A DNA stretch of 10,538 nucleotides. It comes from Bordetella parapertussis. Lineage in GTDB: Bacteria; Pseudomonadota; Gammaproteobacteria; Burkholderiales; Burkholderiaceae_C. How positions within the stretch are numbered: position 1 is the stretch's first letter; every line of letters begins with the position of its first letter. The notes below the pieces were generated by a model. It did not search any database. It worked only from the letters and a program-made list of their open reading frames with translations, and was not told the DNA's origin. Positions 1 through 7,393 of this stretch are shown in pieces. Location of the stretch: NCBI GenBank assembly GCA_945899335.1, contig CAMDIP010000031.1, positions 1 to 10,538 of the forward strand. The letters run 5' to 3'. The translations under genes and the position numbers were made by a program.

Positions 1-78
1 CCGTTGTTGGGCAGCTTGCTCTTAATCACCTATGTCCCCAGCATTGCCCTGTGGTTGCCCCGTTTAATGGCTTCTTGA
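1..78 (+). CDS. TRAP transporter large permease (DctM-like), C-terminal tail, partial
   Basis: Reading frame 1 is open from the first base to a TGA at 76-78 and encodes about 25 residues, beginning PLLGSLLLITYVPSIALWLP and ending RLMAS. A hydrophobic segment followed by a V-P-x-x-x-L-W-L-P-R motif is how many DctM large permeases of TRAP transporters end. These proteins sit in the inner membrane and, with a small permease and a periplasmic binding protein, import organic or sugar acids using ion gradients. The next gene is a sugar-acid dehydratase only 13 bases downstream on the same strand, a common pairing that strengthens the call. The start and most of the gene lie outside the window. Only the tail is visible, so another polytopic transporter remains possible. 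Confidence 0.62.
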   Translation, partial: PLLGSLLLITYVPSIALWLPRLMAS

Positions 79-91
79 TTTTGATTTTTTT

Positions 92-1618
92 ATGAACAAT
101 TGCATTCGCCTCCACCCCGCCGATGACGTGGTCATCAGCCGCCAACAACTGCTTTCGGGCGCCACGGTAGAGGCCATCGCGGTGCGCGGTCTGATCCCGC
201 CGGGCCACAAAATCGCCACCCGCGCCATCGCGTCCGGTGACGCCGTGCGCCGCTACAACCAGATCATCGGCTTTGCCTCCAAAGACATCGCTGCGGGCGA
301 GCATGTGCACACCCACAACCTTGACATGGGCACCAACAAAGGCGACTTTGCGCGGGACTACGCGTTTTGCGCCGACGTCAAACCCGAGGCACCTGCTCGC
401 CACGCAGAGTTCATGGGTTATGTGCGCCCTGACGGTCGTGTGGCCACACGCAACTACATTGGCATCCTCTCCAGCGTGAACTGCTCGGCCACCGTTGCCC
501 GCGCGATTGCCGACCATTTCTCCAAAACCATACACCCCGCTGCGCTGGCAGACTTTCCCAATGTGGATGGCGTGATCGCGCTCACCCACGGCACGGGTTG
601 CGGCATGGATACCGAGGGCTTGGGTATGCAGGTGCTGGAGCGCACCATGGCCGGCTATGCCACCCACCCCAATTTCGCCGGTGTGCTGGCGGTGGGTTTG
701 GGTTGCGAGTCCAACCAGCTCAAATCTTGGCTGTCGCACAGCGGCTTGACCGAGGGCAGCACGCTGCAAACCTTCAACATCCAAGACAGCGGCGGTACCC
801 GCTTGACGGTGGCCAAGGGCATCGAGCTGGTCAAGGCCATGTTGCCCACCGTCAACCTGGCCCAGCGTGTGCCATGCAGCGTGGCCCACATCACCGTGGG
901 TTTGCAGTGCGGCGGCTCGGATGGTTACTCGGGCATCAGCGCCAACCCTGCCTTGGGCGCGGCGGTCGACTTGCTGGTGACGCATGGTGGCACTGCCATC
1001 TTGAGTGAAACGCCGGAAATTTACGGCGCAGAACACCTGCTGACACGCCGCGCGGTGCGCCGCGAAGTGGGCGAAAAACTGGTTGAGCGTATCCGCTGGT
1101 GGGAGCATTACACCGCCATGCACCAAGGCGAGATGAACAACAACCCCTCCCCCGGCAACAAAGCGGGAGGGTTGACCACCATTTTGGAAAAGTCACTTGG
1201 CGCAGTCGCCAAAGGCGGCACCAGCAATTTGCAAGCGGTGTACGAGTACGCCGAAAAAGTCACAGCCCATGGTTTTGTGTATATGGACACGCCAGGCTAC
1301 GACCCGGTCAGCGCCACCGGCCAAGTCGCGGGCGGCGCCAACCTGATTTGCTTTACCACGGGGCGCGGCTCAGCTTATGGCTGTGCGCCCTCACCGTCAC
1401 TCAAACTTTCCACCAACACCGCGCTGTGGCAAAGGCAAACCGATGACATGGACATCAACTGCGGTGACGTGGTCGATGGCGGCAGCACCGTGCAGGCCAA
1501 GGGTGAAGAAATTTTCAAGCACATCATCGCCTGCGCCTCTGGCGAGGCCAGTAAAAGCGAACAACACGGCTATGGGCAAAACGAGTTTGTGCCGTGGCAG
1601 TTGGGGGCGGTTATGTGA
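92..1618 (+). CDS. uxaA: Altronate dehydratase / galactarate dehydratase family protein (UxaA/GarD)
   Basis: A full-length 508-residue member of the UxaA/GarD family, iron-dependent cytoplasmic enzymes that remove water from hexonates or hexarates to give 2-keto-3-deoxy sugar acids. An N-terminal SAF domain spans about residues 9-78 (GHK at 38-40, HVHTHN at 71-76), then a linker and the catalytic part from about residue 107. Family motifs are visible: HGTGCG (166-171), GLGCESNQ (202-209), LQCGGSDG (271-278), NPSPGNKAGG (351-360) and FTTGRGSAYG (421-430). Length fits E. coli UxaA (495) and GarD (523). SAF and catalytic parts are fused, unlike the two-subunit SuyAB sulfolactate lyases. It follows the TRAP permease tail by 13 bases, suggesting one operon. 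No Shine-Dalgarno is visible; the start is preceded by a T-rich run, so translation may be coupled. Altronate is the likeliest substrate, but galactarate or another sugar acid cannot be excluded. Confidence 0.86.
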   Translation: MNNCIRLHPADDVVISRQQLLSGATVEAIAVRGLIPPGHKIATRAIASGDAVRRYNQIIGFASKDIAAGEHVHTHNLDMGTNKGDFARDYAFCADVKPEAPARHAEFMGYVRPDGRVATRNYIGILSSVNCSATVARAIADHFSKTIHPAALADFPNVDGVIALTHGTGCGMDTEGLGMQVLERTMAGYATHPNFAGVLAVGLGCESNQLKSWLSHSGLTEGSTLQTFNIQDSGGTRLTVAKGIELVKAMLPTVNLAQRVPCSVAHITVGLQCGGSDGYSGISANPALGAAVDLLVTHGGTAILSETPEIYGAEHLLTRRAVRREVGEKLVERIRWWEHYTAMHQGEMNNNPSPGNKAGGLTTILEKSLGAVAKGGTSNLQAVYEYAEKVTAHGFVYMDTPGYDPVSATGQVAGGANLICFTTGRGSAYGCAPSPSLKLSTNTALWQRQTDDMDINCGDVVDGGSTVQAKGEEIFKHIIACASGEASKSEQHGYGQNEFVPWQLGAVM

Positions 1619-2240
1619 GGAGCGCCAAACTGGCGTCTAAGTGCTCGGTAGGCAAGCGTTTGTAGCCGCTTCGCGCAAAGCGCTGCAAGCGCCCCACCAC
1701 AAACGACACCAGCACCGAGGCTTGCACATTAGCGTCCACGGTCGGTGTCAGCGAAGACGTCGCCTGCGCCTGATCACGCAGCACTTGACGCAAGCTGGAC
1801 TCAAAGCGCTCGAAAAACTGGTTCATTCGCTGCTCTAGGCGGTCGTTTTCAAACACCAAGGCGTCGCCCACCATCACCCGCGCCATACCAGGGTTACGCT
1901 GGGCAAACTGCAACAACACCGTCACCATGTGGCGTGCTTTCACTTCAGGGGCATCGCTTCGCTCGGCGATTTGGTTGAGCAAGCTGAAGATACTGGTTTC
2001 GATGAACTCGATCAGGCCTTCAAACATCTGCGCCTTGCTGGCGAAATGGCGGTACAGCGCTGCCTCCGAAACCTCTAAGCGGGCCGCCAAAGCGGCGGTG
2101 GTGATGCGCTCAGCCCCAGGCTGCTCGAGCATGGCCGCCAGTGTTTGCAGAATTTGAATGCGCCGCTCACCGGGCTTGGGCCGCTTGCGTGGCGCAGCCT
2201 GTGCATCAGAGGATGAACTGCTGGTCTGTGCTGTGGCCAT
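1611..2240 (-). CDS. slmA: Nucleoid occlusion factor SlmA (TetR family)
   Basis: A 209-residue TetR-fold protein closely resembling E. coli SlmA, which binds specific chromosomal sites and, when DNA-bound, antagonises FtsZ polymerisation so the septum does not form over the nucleoid. After a Ser/Ala/Arg-rich tail of about 24 residues come the helix-turn-helix (about 46-67, ITTAALAARLEVSEAALYRH) and the SlmA-like stretch FASKAQMFEGLIEFIE (66-81). Further in are QRNPGMARVMVGDALVFEND and RINQLFER-like text (RMNQFFERFE), both typical of SlmA rather than of drug-efflux TetR proteins. It starts 17 bases after argB with a good AAGGAG ribosome site, so the two are probably co-transcribed. The longer N-terminal tail compared with E. 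coli is an extension, not a different start. Its 3' end overlaps the convergent dehydratase gene by 8 bases. Confidence 0.9.
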   Translation of the reverse strand: MATAQTSSSSSDAQAAPRKRPKPGERRIQILQTLAAMLEQPGAERITTAALAARLEVSEAALYRHFASKAQMFEGLIEFIETSIFSLLNQIAERSDAPEVKARHMVTVLLQFAQRNPGMARVMVGDALVFENDRLEQRMNQFFERFESSLRQVLRDQAQATSSLTPTVDANVQASVLVSFVVGRLQRFARSGYKRLPTEHLDASLALLT

Positions 2241-2246
2241 CGAGGA

Positions 2247-2252
2247 CTCCTT
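2247..2252 (-). promoter_or_regulatory. Ribosome binding site of slmA
   Basis: On the minus strand AAGGAG lies 6 bases before the slmA ATG at 2240, inside the 17-base gap after the argB stop codon. It supports the ATG at 2240 as the true start. Confidence 0.75.
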
Positions 2253-2257
2253 GAAAG

Positions 2258-3154
2258 TCAGTGCGAACGTATCAGGGTACCAAAAGCTTGATCGGTCAAA
2301 ATTTCCAGCAACAAGGCATGAGGTACCCGCCCATCAATGATATGAACAGAATTCACCCCGCTTTTGGCGGCGTCCAAAGCACCGCTGATTTTGGGCAACA
2401 TGCCGCCGCTCAGGGTGCCGTCAGCAAACAAAGCGTCAATTTGACGAGCGCTTAAGTCGCGCAATAGCTTGCCAGCTTTGTCCAACACCCCCTCGGTGTT
2501 GGTCAACAACACCAGCTTTTCAGCCTTTAACACCGTGGCCAGCTTGGAAGCCACCAAATCAGCATTGATGTTGTAGCTCTCATTGCTTTCGCCAAAGCCA
2601 ATCGGGCTGATGACGGGAATGAAGGCGTCGTCTTGCAAGGCTTTGACCACACTGGGGTCGATGCTGACGATGTCGCCCACCTGCCCCACATCGACTTCTT
2701 TGCTGGGGTCTGCAGCATCTTGCATCTTCAGTTGACGCGCCCGGATCATGCCGCCGTCGCGCCCTGTCAGGCCCACCGCCTTGCCACCGGCTTGGTTGAT
2801 CAAACCCACGATGTCTTGCTGCACCTCACCTGCCAACACCCACTCCACCACTTCCATGGTTTCAGCGTCGGTCACCCGCATTCCTTGTACGAATTCACCT
2901 TTTTTGCCCAAGCGCTGCAGCGCGTTTTCGATTTGTGGACCCCCGCCATGCACCACCACAGGGTTCATGCCCACAAGTTTGAGCAGCACCACATCTTGGG
3001 CAAAGCCGGCTTGCAACTGCGGATCGGTCATGGCGTTGCCACCGTATTTGATAACCAAGGTTTTGCCATGGAACTTGCGGATATAGGGCAAGGCGCGGGC
3101 GAGTATTTCAGCTTTGTCGCTGTTGGAGGTGGCGGAAAGGTGTTGGCTAGACAT
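2258..3154 (-). CDS. argB: Acetylglutamate kinase
   Basis: A 298-residue N-acetyl-L-glutamate kinase of the amino-acid kinase fold, cytoplasmic, phosphorylating N-acetylglutamate with ATP in the second step of arginine synthesis. Visible motifs are [12 protein letters not shown] near the N-terminus (nucleotide-binding lysine and glycine loop), [24 protein letters not shown], the [13 protein letters not shown] substrate/nucleotide stretch, [10 protein letters not shown], and [20 protein letters not shown] near the C-terminus. The open frame extends 77 codons further upstream, but that part is AT-rich, without family similarity, and runs into the H-NS control region. The ATG at 3152-3154 ([10 protein letters not shown]) gives the usual family length and an N-terminal helix. 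No clear Shine-Dalgarno is visible there. It precedes slmA by 17 bases in a probable two-gene operon. Confidence 0.95.
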   Translation of the reverse strand: MSSQHLSATSNSDKAEILARALPYIRKFHGKTLVIKYGGNAMTDPQLQAGFAQDVVLLKLVGMNPVVVHGGGPQIENALQRLGKKGEFVQGMRVTDAETMEVVEWVLAGEVQQDIVGLINQAGGKAVGLTGRDGGMIRARQLKMQDAADPSKEVDVGQVGDIVSIDPSVVKALQDDAFIPVISPIGFGESNESYNINADLVASKLATVLKAEKLVLLTNTEGVLDKAGKLLRDLSARQIDALFADGTLSGGMLPKISGALDAAKSGVNSVHIIDGRVPHALLLEILTDQAFGTLIRSH

Positions 3155-3358
3155 GGCAGTTGTTGAATAAGTTGAGTCGATTGTGCCGCATTCGTGGGCC
3201 CTGTCTACAAGCGTTTTACCAGCAGGCAGAATTGCAATCTGGCATTTTTGATATTTAGTTGAATATGTATTTATATAAACAAGGAGAATAAAAATATATT
3301 CCCATATTAATAATTGGTAGATAATATAGCTTGAATCATTAATAACTTGGAGATATTC
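3155..3358. promoter_or_regulatory. AT-rich divergent control region between argB and the H-NS gene
   Basis: About 204 bases without a gene. From about 3240 to 3358 it is strikingly A/T-rich compared with the rest of the window (runs such as TATTTATATAAA and AAAAATATATT), as expected for H-NS-bound or bent DNA. On the plus strand a possible promoter is TTGATA (3248-3253) with a 17-base gap to TTATAT (3271-3276). A TAATAT at 3322-3327 could be another -10 without a good -35. The argB side (3155-3235) is of normal composition, and I see no convincing argB promoter. The box assignments are by eye and weak. Autoregulation by H-NS is an inference from composition and family habit. Confidence 0.45.
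3349..3352 (+). promoter_or_regulatory. Ribosome binding site of the H-NS family gene
   Basis: GGAG sits 6 bases before the ATG at 3359. An upstream in-frame TTG at 3347 overlaps this site and would add four residues, so the ATG at 3359 is preferred. Confidence 0.7.
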
Positions 3359-3748
3359 ATGGCACGTACCAGCCCTATTACACAACTAGAAAAAATCCGC
3401 GCCGCCAGAATCAAACTGGAAAAGGAAGAACAGCGCTTGATGTCCCGCGGTCACGACAAAGCTTTGGCGCAAATTGTGCAAATCGCCCACAGCGCTGGCT
3501 TGAGCGCCGCTGACATTGCTGCTGCTTTAGGCAGCAAATCCAAAGGCAAAAAAGTGGCAACTAAAGCTATTGGCACCAAGACTCCCAAGGCCAAACGCGC
3601 AACTGCGGGCAAAAAAGTGGCGCCTAAATACCGCGACCCAGCCAATTCCACCAATACCTGGACAGGCCGTGGCCGCATGCCGCAATGGGTACAAGCTTTG
3701 CACGCTACTGGTTCTTTGGCCTCCGCCGAAATCAAAACCGCCGGGTAA
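3359..3748 (+). CDS. H-NS family nucleoid-associated protein
   Basis: A 129-residue DNA-binding protein of the H-NS/MvaT-like group, expected to coat AT-rich DNA and silence transcription. Residues about 8-45 form a charged helical region ([20 protein letters not shown]) suited to coiled-coil oligomerisation. A Lys/Ala-rich linker follows (about 58-90) with two in-frame copies of a GKKVA motif, resembling histone H1-like tails. The C-terminal module [22 protein letters not shown] matches the betaproteobacterial H-NS signature T-W-x-G-R-G-R-x-P-x-W, whose GRGR-type loop inserts in the minor groove. The gene lies behind an AT-rich leader and ahead of an AT-rich putative outer-membrane gene. Such proteins often occur in several copies per genome, so it need not be the principal H-NS. 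Confidence 0.88.
   Translation: MARTSPITQLEKIRAARIKLEKEEQRLMSRGHDKALAQIVQIAHSAGLSAADIAAALGSKSKGKKVATKAIGTKTPKAKRATAGKKVAPKYRDPANSTNTWTGRGRMPQWVQALHATGSLASAEIKTAG
3545..3621 (+). repeat. In-frame 14-base direct repeat in the H-NS linker
   Basis: GGCAAAAAAGTGGC occurs at 3545-3558 and again at 3608-3621, exactly 63 bases (21 codons) apart and in the same frame, encoding GKKVA each time. Each copy contains a run of six A. Recombination between copies would delete 21 linker residues without breaking the frame; slippage in the A run would break it. Confidence 0.8.
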
Positions 3749-3808
3749 TTTTTATTATTTGTGCCTACCGCTGTTTATATATGGAATAAATAACCCTGCT
3801 TTAACTCC

Positions 3809-4573
3809 ATGAAGACCCGACTGGCTTGTTTGGTTTTATTCGCCCCTTTCATGGCCATGAGCCAAACCGCGCCTGCGCCTTTGGGTATGTGGAGTTATAG
3901 CTTGGGCGCGCAGCGTTATGCCGAACCAGCTATGCAACTGGTGGGGCCAGAAATAGGCTTGCATTGGCGCAGTCGCCCGCTCTTGGGTTTGCGCCAAGCA
4001 CAATTTGAAGTCGATGCGCTGGTGGGGCTTCAAAAATACAGCAGCGATGGCACTGGCACCAAGAAAAATGTGCCCAATATTGAAAGCCGTTGGCGGGTTT
4101 TATGGCCCTCAACTAAATGGCCGAGTATCTCTTATGGACTGGGTTTTTATACCCATTCCAATTTTTTGCAAGGCACTACCAGCACGGGCAATGGCGGCTA
4201 TGAACGCCAATCTACCCAGTTTTGGCTGCCTTTTCGCTTTTCCGACAGTGGAGAAAACTGGAGCGCCTTGGGGCCAGTTAAATCCGTACGCATAGATGCA
4301 GGTATTTTATTATTTGGCAAACATATCTCCAAACTGTCCCAAGTCAATGCCAAAACATATATTGACATAGAGAACACCCAACATAGCGGTATTTATTTTC
4401 AATCCCAGTTAGATTACAGCACCGCCAGCGGTATTTATTCACCTTATGTTCGATGGACTTGGGTGGACGACTCAGACAAAGTGAATGGTTTGCTCTCTGG
4501 CAAGCAAGGTTTATTTTCTGAACCGATTAATCGGCGCTTACAAATCGGCGTCGAATGGAAATATTGGCGTTAA
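3809..4573 (+). CDS. Putative outer-membrane beta-barrel protein, function unknown
   Basis: I do not recognise this 254-residue protein. It begins with a signal peptide (MKTR, a hydrophobic stretch LACLVLFAPFMAM, probable cleavage near SQ-TAPAP at about residue 19). The rest alternates polar and aromatic/hydrophobic residues, as in outer-membrane strands, for example EIGLHWRS, QFEVDALVGLQ, SISYGLGFYTHS, STQFWLPFRFS, VRIDAGILLFG, GIYFQSQLDYS and YSPYVRWTWV. It ends LQIGVEWKYWR, a barrel-like last strand, although the final residue is Arg rather than Phe or Trp. Cysteine is found only in the signal peptide (residue 7). The gene is richer in A/T than its neighbours, lies 60 bases after the H-NS gene, and lacks a clear Shine-Dalgarno. 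A porin-like channel, a lipid-A-modifying barrel or a surface-assembly factor are all possible. Confidence 0.68.
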   Translation: MKTRLACLVLFAPFMAMSQTAPAPLGMWSYSLGAQRYAEPAMQLVGPEIGLHWRSRPLLGLRQAQFEVDALVGLQKYSSDGTGTKKNVPNIESRWRVLWPSTKWPSISYGLGFYTHSNFLQGTTSTGNGGYERQSTQFWLPFRFSDSGENWSALGPVKSVRIDAGILLFGKHISKLSQVNAKTYIDIENTQHSGIYFQSQLDYSTASGIYSPYVRWTWVDDSDKVNGLLSGKQGLFSEPINRRLQIGVEWKYWR

Positions 4574-4581
4574 GCGCTTAA
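4570..4581. repeat. 12-base perfect palindrome between convergent genes
   Basis: TTAAGCGCTTAA is a perfect palindrome covering the stop codon of the putative barrel gene and ending one base before the rfbD stop codon. With no loop and no adjacent long T run it is a poor intrinsic terminator. It could be a protein-binding site or chance. Confidence 0.4.
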
Positions 4582-4582
4582 A

Positions 4583-5482
4583 TTATGAAGTACGTTGTGC
4601 CCATAAGGCGGCCAAAACCTCATCCACCCCAGTTTGCCAAGTGGGGATAGCCAAGCCCAATTTTTGCTGCACTGAACGCGTATCCAACAGGGAGTTGGCT
4701 GGTCGCGCCGCGGGCAGAGGATAGTCTGCGGTAGAAATGGCTTTGACCTGCGCGGCTTGGACTTTGAGTGACCAACCCATGCGCGCGGCTTGGGCGAGCA
4801 CATACTGTGCATAACCATGCCAAGTGGTGTGCCCTGCATTGCTTAAGTGGTACAGGCCGCTCAAAGCCGCGTGTTGGGGGTTTTGCAAGGCTTTACAGGT
4901 AACCTGCGCCATCCATCGCGCAGAGGTGGGCACGCCATGTTGATCGGCGACAACGCTCAAGTTGTCGCGTTCTTGCGCCAAACGCAGCATGGTTTTCAAA
5001 AAATTGCCGCCATGTGCTCCCACCACCCAAGAACTGCGGAAGATGAAAAAAGTCCCCGCTTGCGCCATCACTTGTGCATCACCATCGCGTTTGCTGCGAC
5101 CATAGACCGACAAAGGGTCGGTGGCGTCACTTTCTTTGTAAGGCTGTGCAGACTGGCCGTTGAAAACATAGTCGGTGGAGTAATGCACCATGGTCGCGCC
5201 CAAGGTTTTAGCCTCGGCCGCCATGATGCCGGGGGCGGTGGCATTGATGGCCTGCACCAAGTCAGGTTCTTGCTCTGCTTTGTCGACAGCTGTGTAAGCG
5301 GCGGCATTGACGATGTAGCGCGGCGCATGGTGGCGAATCACTGCCTGCAAAGCCTTGGCATCGGCAATGTCCACATCAGCCAAAGTCAGCGCAATCAAAC
5401 GGCCTAAACCGGACAACTCGGCTTGCAAAGCGTGGCCTAACTGACCGTCTGCCCCAAAGAGCAGTACGCCATCAGCTGCCAT
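4583..5482 (-). CDS. rfbD: dTDP-4-dehydrorhamnose reductase
   Basis: A 299-residue short-chain dehydrogenase of the RmlD/RfbD family, which reduces dTDP-4-dehydro-L-rhamnose with NAD(P)H to dTDP-L-rhamnose, the last step of activated rhamnose synthesis in the cytoplasm. The N-terminal nucleotide loop GADGQLG is at residues 10-16, [12 protein letters not shown] at 59-70, the catalytic YSTDYVFNG at 101-109 and the YGRSK (Y127, K131) pair further on. FRSSWVVG and the TSARWMAQ stretch also fit the family. The start overlaps the end of rfbB by 11 bases, so the two are translationally coupled. It is the last gene of the minus-strand run. The partner genes rfbA and rfbC are not in the window, although the usual order would place them right here. 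Confidence 0.94.
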   Translation of the reverse strand: MAADGVLLFGADGQLGHALQAELSGLGRLIALTLADVDIADAKALQAVIRHHAPRYIVNAAAYTAVDKAEQEPDLVQAINATAPGIMAAEAKTLGATMVHYSTDYVFNGQSAQPYKESDATDPLSVYGRSKRDGDAQVMAQAGTFFIFRSSWVVGAHGGNFLKTMLRLAQERDNLSVVADQHGVPTSARWMAQVTCKALQNPQHAALSGLYHLSNAGHTTWHGYAQYVLAQAARMGWSLKVQAAQVKAISTADYPLPAARPANSLLDTRSVQQKLGLAIPTWQTGVDEVLAALWAQRTS

Positions 5483-6533
5483 AGTTTTGTCCTATCCAAG
5501 CGCGGTAACTGCCACTGGTGACTTCTTCAACCCAGTCGCCATGGCCTAAATACCATTGCACGGTTTTACGTAAACCACTCTCGAAGGTTTCTTCGGGGCG
5601 CCAGCCGAGTTCTCGCTCCAACTTTCGCGCATCGATGGCATAGCGCCTGTCGTGCCCAAGGCGGTCCTTCACAAACGTCATTTGCGTGGCATAGGACTGA
5701 CCATCGGCACGGGGTTGAAGTTCATCGAGCAAAGAACACAGGGTGCGCACCACCTCGATATTGGGTTTTTCATTCCACCCACCCACGTTGTAGGTTTCGC
5801 CCAAGCGGCCGTCTTGCAGCACCCGCATGAGGGCTTTGCAATGGTCTTCGACGTACAACCAATCGCGCACCTGCTGGCCGTCGCCGTAAATGGGCAAAGG
5901 CTTATCCGCCAAGGCGTTGTGAATCACCAAGGGTATAAGTTTTTCGGGAAAATGGTAGGGACCGTAGTTGTTGCTGCAATTCGTGGTGAGCACCGGCAAG
6001 CCATAGGTGTGGTGCCAAGCACGCACCAAATGGTCGGAAGCCGCCTTGCTGGCCGAGTAGGGGCTGTTGGGCTCGTAGGGATTTGTTTCACTGAAGGCAG
6101 GCGCGTCGGGTGCCAAACTGCCATAAACCTCGTCGGTGCTGACATGCAAAAAACGAAAATCTTGCTTGGCCTGATCATCCAATCCTGCCCAATACGCCCG
6201 CACCGATTCCAGAAGCTGGAAGGTTCCGACCACATTGGTTTGAATGAAATCCATGGGGCCGTGGATAGAGCGGTCCACATGCGACTCAGCGGCGAAATGC
6301 AGCACAGCGCGGGGTTGGTGCGTGGCCAACAACTGGCTAACCAAGGTGGTATCACCTATATCGCCTTGCACAAAATGGTGTCTGCGGTCACCGGCCAAGG
6401 CGCGCAGGTTGCGCAAATTACCTGCGTAGGTGAGTTTGTCGAGGTTGACCAGCACTTCGTCATGCTGCGCCAACCATGCGTGAACAAAATTGCTGCCGAT
6501 GAAACCGGCGCCGCCGGTCACCAGAACGGTCAT
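5472..6533 (-). CDS. rfbB: dTDP-glucose 4,6-dehydratase
   Basis: A 353-residue extended short-chain dehydrogenase, RmlB/RfbB, that converts dTDP-glucose to dTDP-4-keto-6-deoxyglucose with bound NAD, the second step of dTDP-rhamnose synthesis. Motifs match the family closely: GGAGFIGSN at 7-15 (NAD loop), [10 protein letters not shown] at 31-40, [12 protein letters not shown] at 79-90, the catalytic T133-D134-E135 in STDEVYG, and YSASK with Y159 and K163. [17 protein letters not shown] and [12 protein letters not shown] follow. Length is normal. Its ATG overlaps the stop of the upstream NYN gene by four bases (ATGA), and its 3' end overlaps rfbD by 11. It is therefore part of one transcript, and its expression should follow the RfaH-headed operon. 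Confidence 0.96.
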   Translation of the reverse strand: MTVLVTGGAGFIGSNFVHAWLAQHDEVLVNLDKLTYAGNLRNLRALAGDRRHHFVQGDIGDTTLVSQLLATHQPRAVLHFAAESHVDRSIHGPMDFIQTNVVGTFQLLESVRAYWAGLDDQAKQDFRFLHVSTDEVYGSLAPDAPAFSETNPYEPNSPYSASKAASDHLVRAWHHTYGLPVLTTNCSNNYGPYHFPEKLIPLVIHNALADKPLPIYGDGQQVRDWLYVEDHCKALMRVLQDGRLGETYNVGGWNEKPNIEVVRTLCSLLDELQPRADGQSYATQMTFVKDRLGHDRRYAIDARKLERELGWRPEETFESGLRKTVQWYLGHGDWVEEVTSGSYRAWIGQNYGS

Positions 6534-7393
6534 GCAGGCAGGCTTTCTTCAGTGATACCCAAGACCTTGTTGCGCACCATTTCACGCAAGATTTTTTTCT
6601 CGGGAAAGCTCAAAGGCCTGTCCAAGGCCCGGCGTACCCGCAGCAACATATGGCGATCAACCTCTTGTGGGATGCCATGGCTGCCACGCAACTCATCACG
6701 CAAATCCTCGCGCAAGTCTTCGGGTTCGTCGTCCCACCAACCATCGACCACTTCTTGCAGTTTGGTGCGCACCAGTTCGGGGTCTTGCGGCGCTGCAGGC
6801 GCGGCAGCGGCACGGGGCTGGGTGGTCAGCTCTTTGGCTGCTTGGGCTATAAGTAACACACGGCGATCGGCTTGCGCCAACAAACGGCACCATGGAGGGT
6901 CTTCATTGATGAGTTGGTCCATGTGGCGAGCAGACTCGTCGGCCAACAGATAAACATTCAAGCCATGCAACTGCGCTTCATCGATGCTGGCAGTCAATCG
7001 GTCGTCGTCGCTGGCAATCAGCAGGTGTTCGCAGGCTTTGCGTTCAGACAAACGTGCAATGTCGGCGGACATGGCGCTGAAAGCCACTTCACTGGGTTCG
7101 CCACTGGTGACGTCGAGCACACGCACGATTTGGTCTTGGGGAAACTGGCTGTCCGGGTTGTCGGTGTACCAATAAACACGTTGTACATCCAAGCCTAAAC
7201 CGGCTTGTTTCAAGGTCTGCACCAAGGTCGGAATAAGGGCTTGGCGGTTGTAGGCTTCTGGCTCGGCATCACTGTCGGCGCTTTGTTTCAATAACCAAGC
7301 CATGTAATTGCTGTCGATCAAGGCGATACAGCGACCACTGCGGGTCTGAGCATGGTCCTTGCGGGGATGCGTTGCGCGGTTTTCATTCTTCAT
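6530..7393 (-). CDS. NYN (PIN-like) domain protein, putative ribonuclease
   Basis: A 287-residue protein with an N-terminal NYN/PIN-like fold, a family of metal-dependent RNases. Residues about 21-33 ([14 protein letters not shown]27 and N29) match the first acidic strand. [15 protein letters not shown] (98-112) takes the place of the usual K-x-x-D-x-x-L-x-x-D helix, with E102 and D111. [11 protein letters not shown] (123-133) matches the S-x-D-D/S-D motif, followed by [14 protein letters not shown]. An Ala/Pro-rich linker (AAAAPAAP) leads to a C-terminal region of about 90 residues, very acidic then basic ([20 protein letters not shown], then [20 protein letters not shown]), which I do not recognise. 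Upstream in-frame starts (ATG 7441, TTG 7447) fall within a hairpin, and the protein they add is unlike the domain, so the ATG at 7393 is preferred. It overlaps rfbB by four bases. Ribonuclease activity is inferred. Confidence 0.75.
   Translation of the reverse strand: MKNENRATHPRKDHAQTRSGRCIALIDSNYMAWLLKQSADSDAEPEAYNRQALIPTLVQTLKQAGLGLDVQRVYWYTDNPDSQFPQDQIVRVLDVTSGEPSEVAFSAMSADIARLSERKACEHLLIASDDDRLTASIDEAQLHGLNVYLLADESARHMDQLINEDPPWCRLLAQADRRVLLIAQAAKELTTQPRAAAAPAAPQDPELVRTKLQEVVDGWWDDEPEDLREDLRDELRGSHGIPQEVDRHMLLRVRRALDRPLSFPEKKILREMVRNKVLGITEESLPA

Noticed and set aside
26-1126. Long minus-strand open frame (366 codons) opposite the dehydratase gene
   Set aside because: It is a shadow of a strongly supported gene: composition is rich in His/Gln/Arg/Gly as expected from antisense of high-G+C coding DNA, with no domain recognised.
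1141-1174. Strong potential hairpin (CAACCC..TCCC with GGGAGGGTTG) inside the dehydratase gene
   Set aside because: It covers the conserved NPSPGNKAGG motif, is inside coding sequence and lacks a T tract, so it is not called a terminator.
2482-2502. 8-base perfect inverted repeat CCAACACC/GGTGTTGG inside argB
   Set aside because: It encodes part of the conserved LTNTEGVLD motif and has no T run; most likely a result of coding constraint.
3155-3385. 77-codon upstream extension of argB
   Set aside because: It is in frame but AT-rich, with no similarity to acetylglutamate kinases, and would overlap the start of the H-NS gene; the ATG at 3154 gives the normal length.
5652-6953. Long plus-strand open frame (433 codons) opposite rfbB and the NYN gene
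   Set aside because: It crosses two well-supported overlapping genes and shows no motif; such long antisense frames are common in high-G+C coding sequence.
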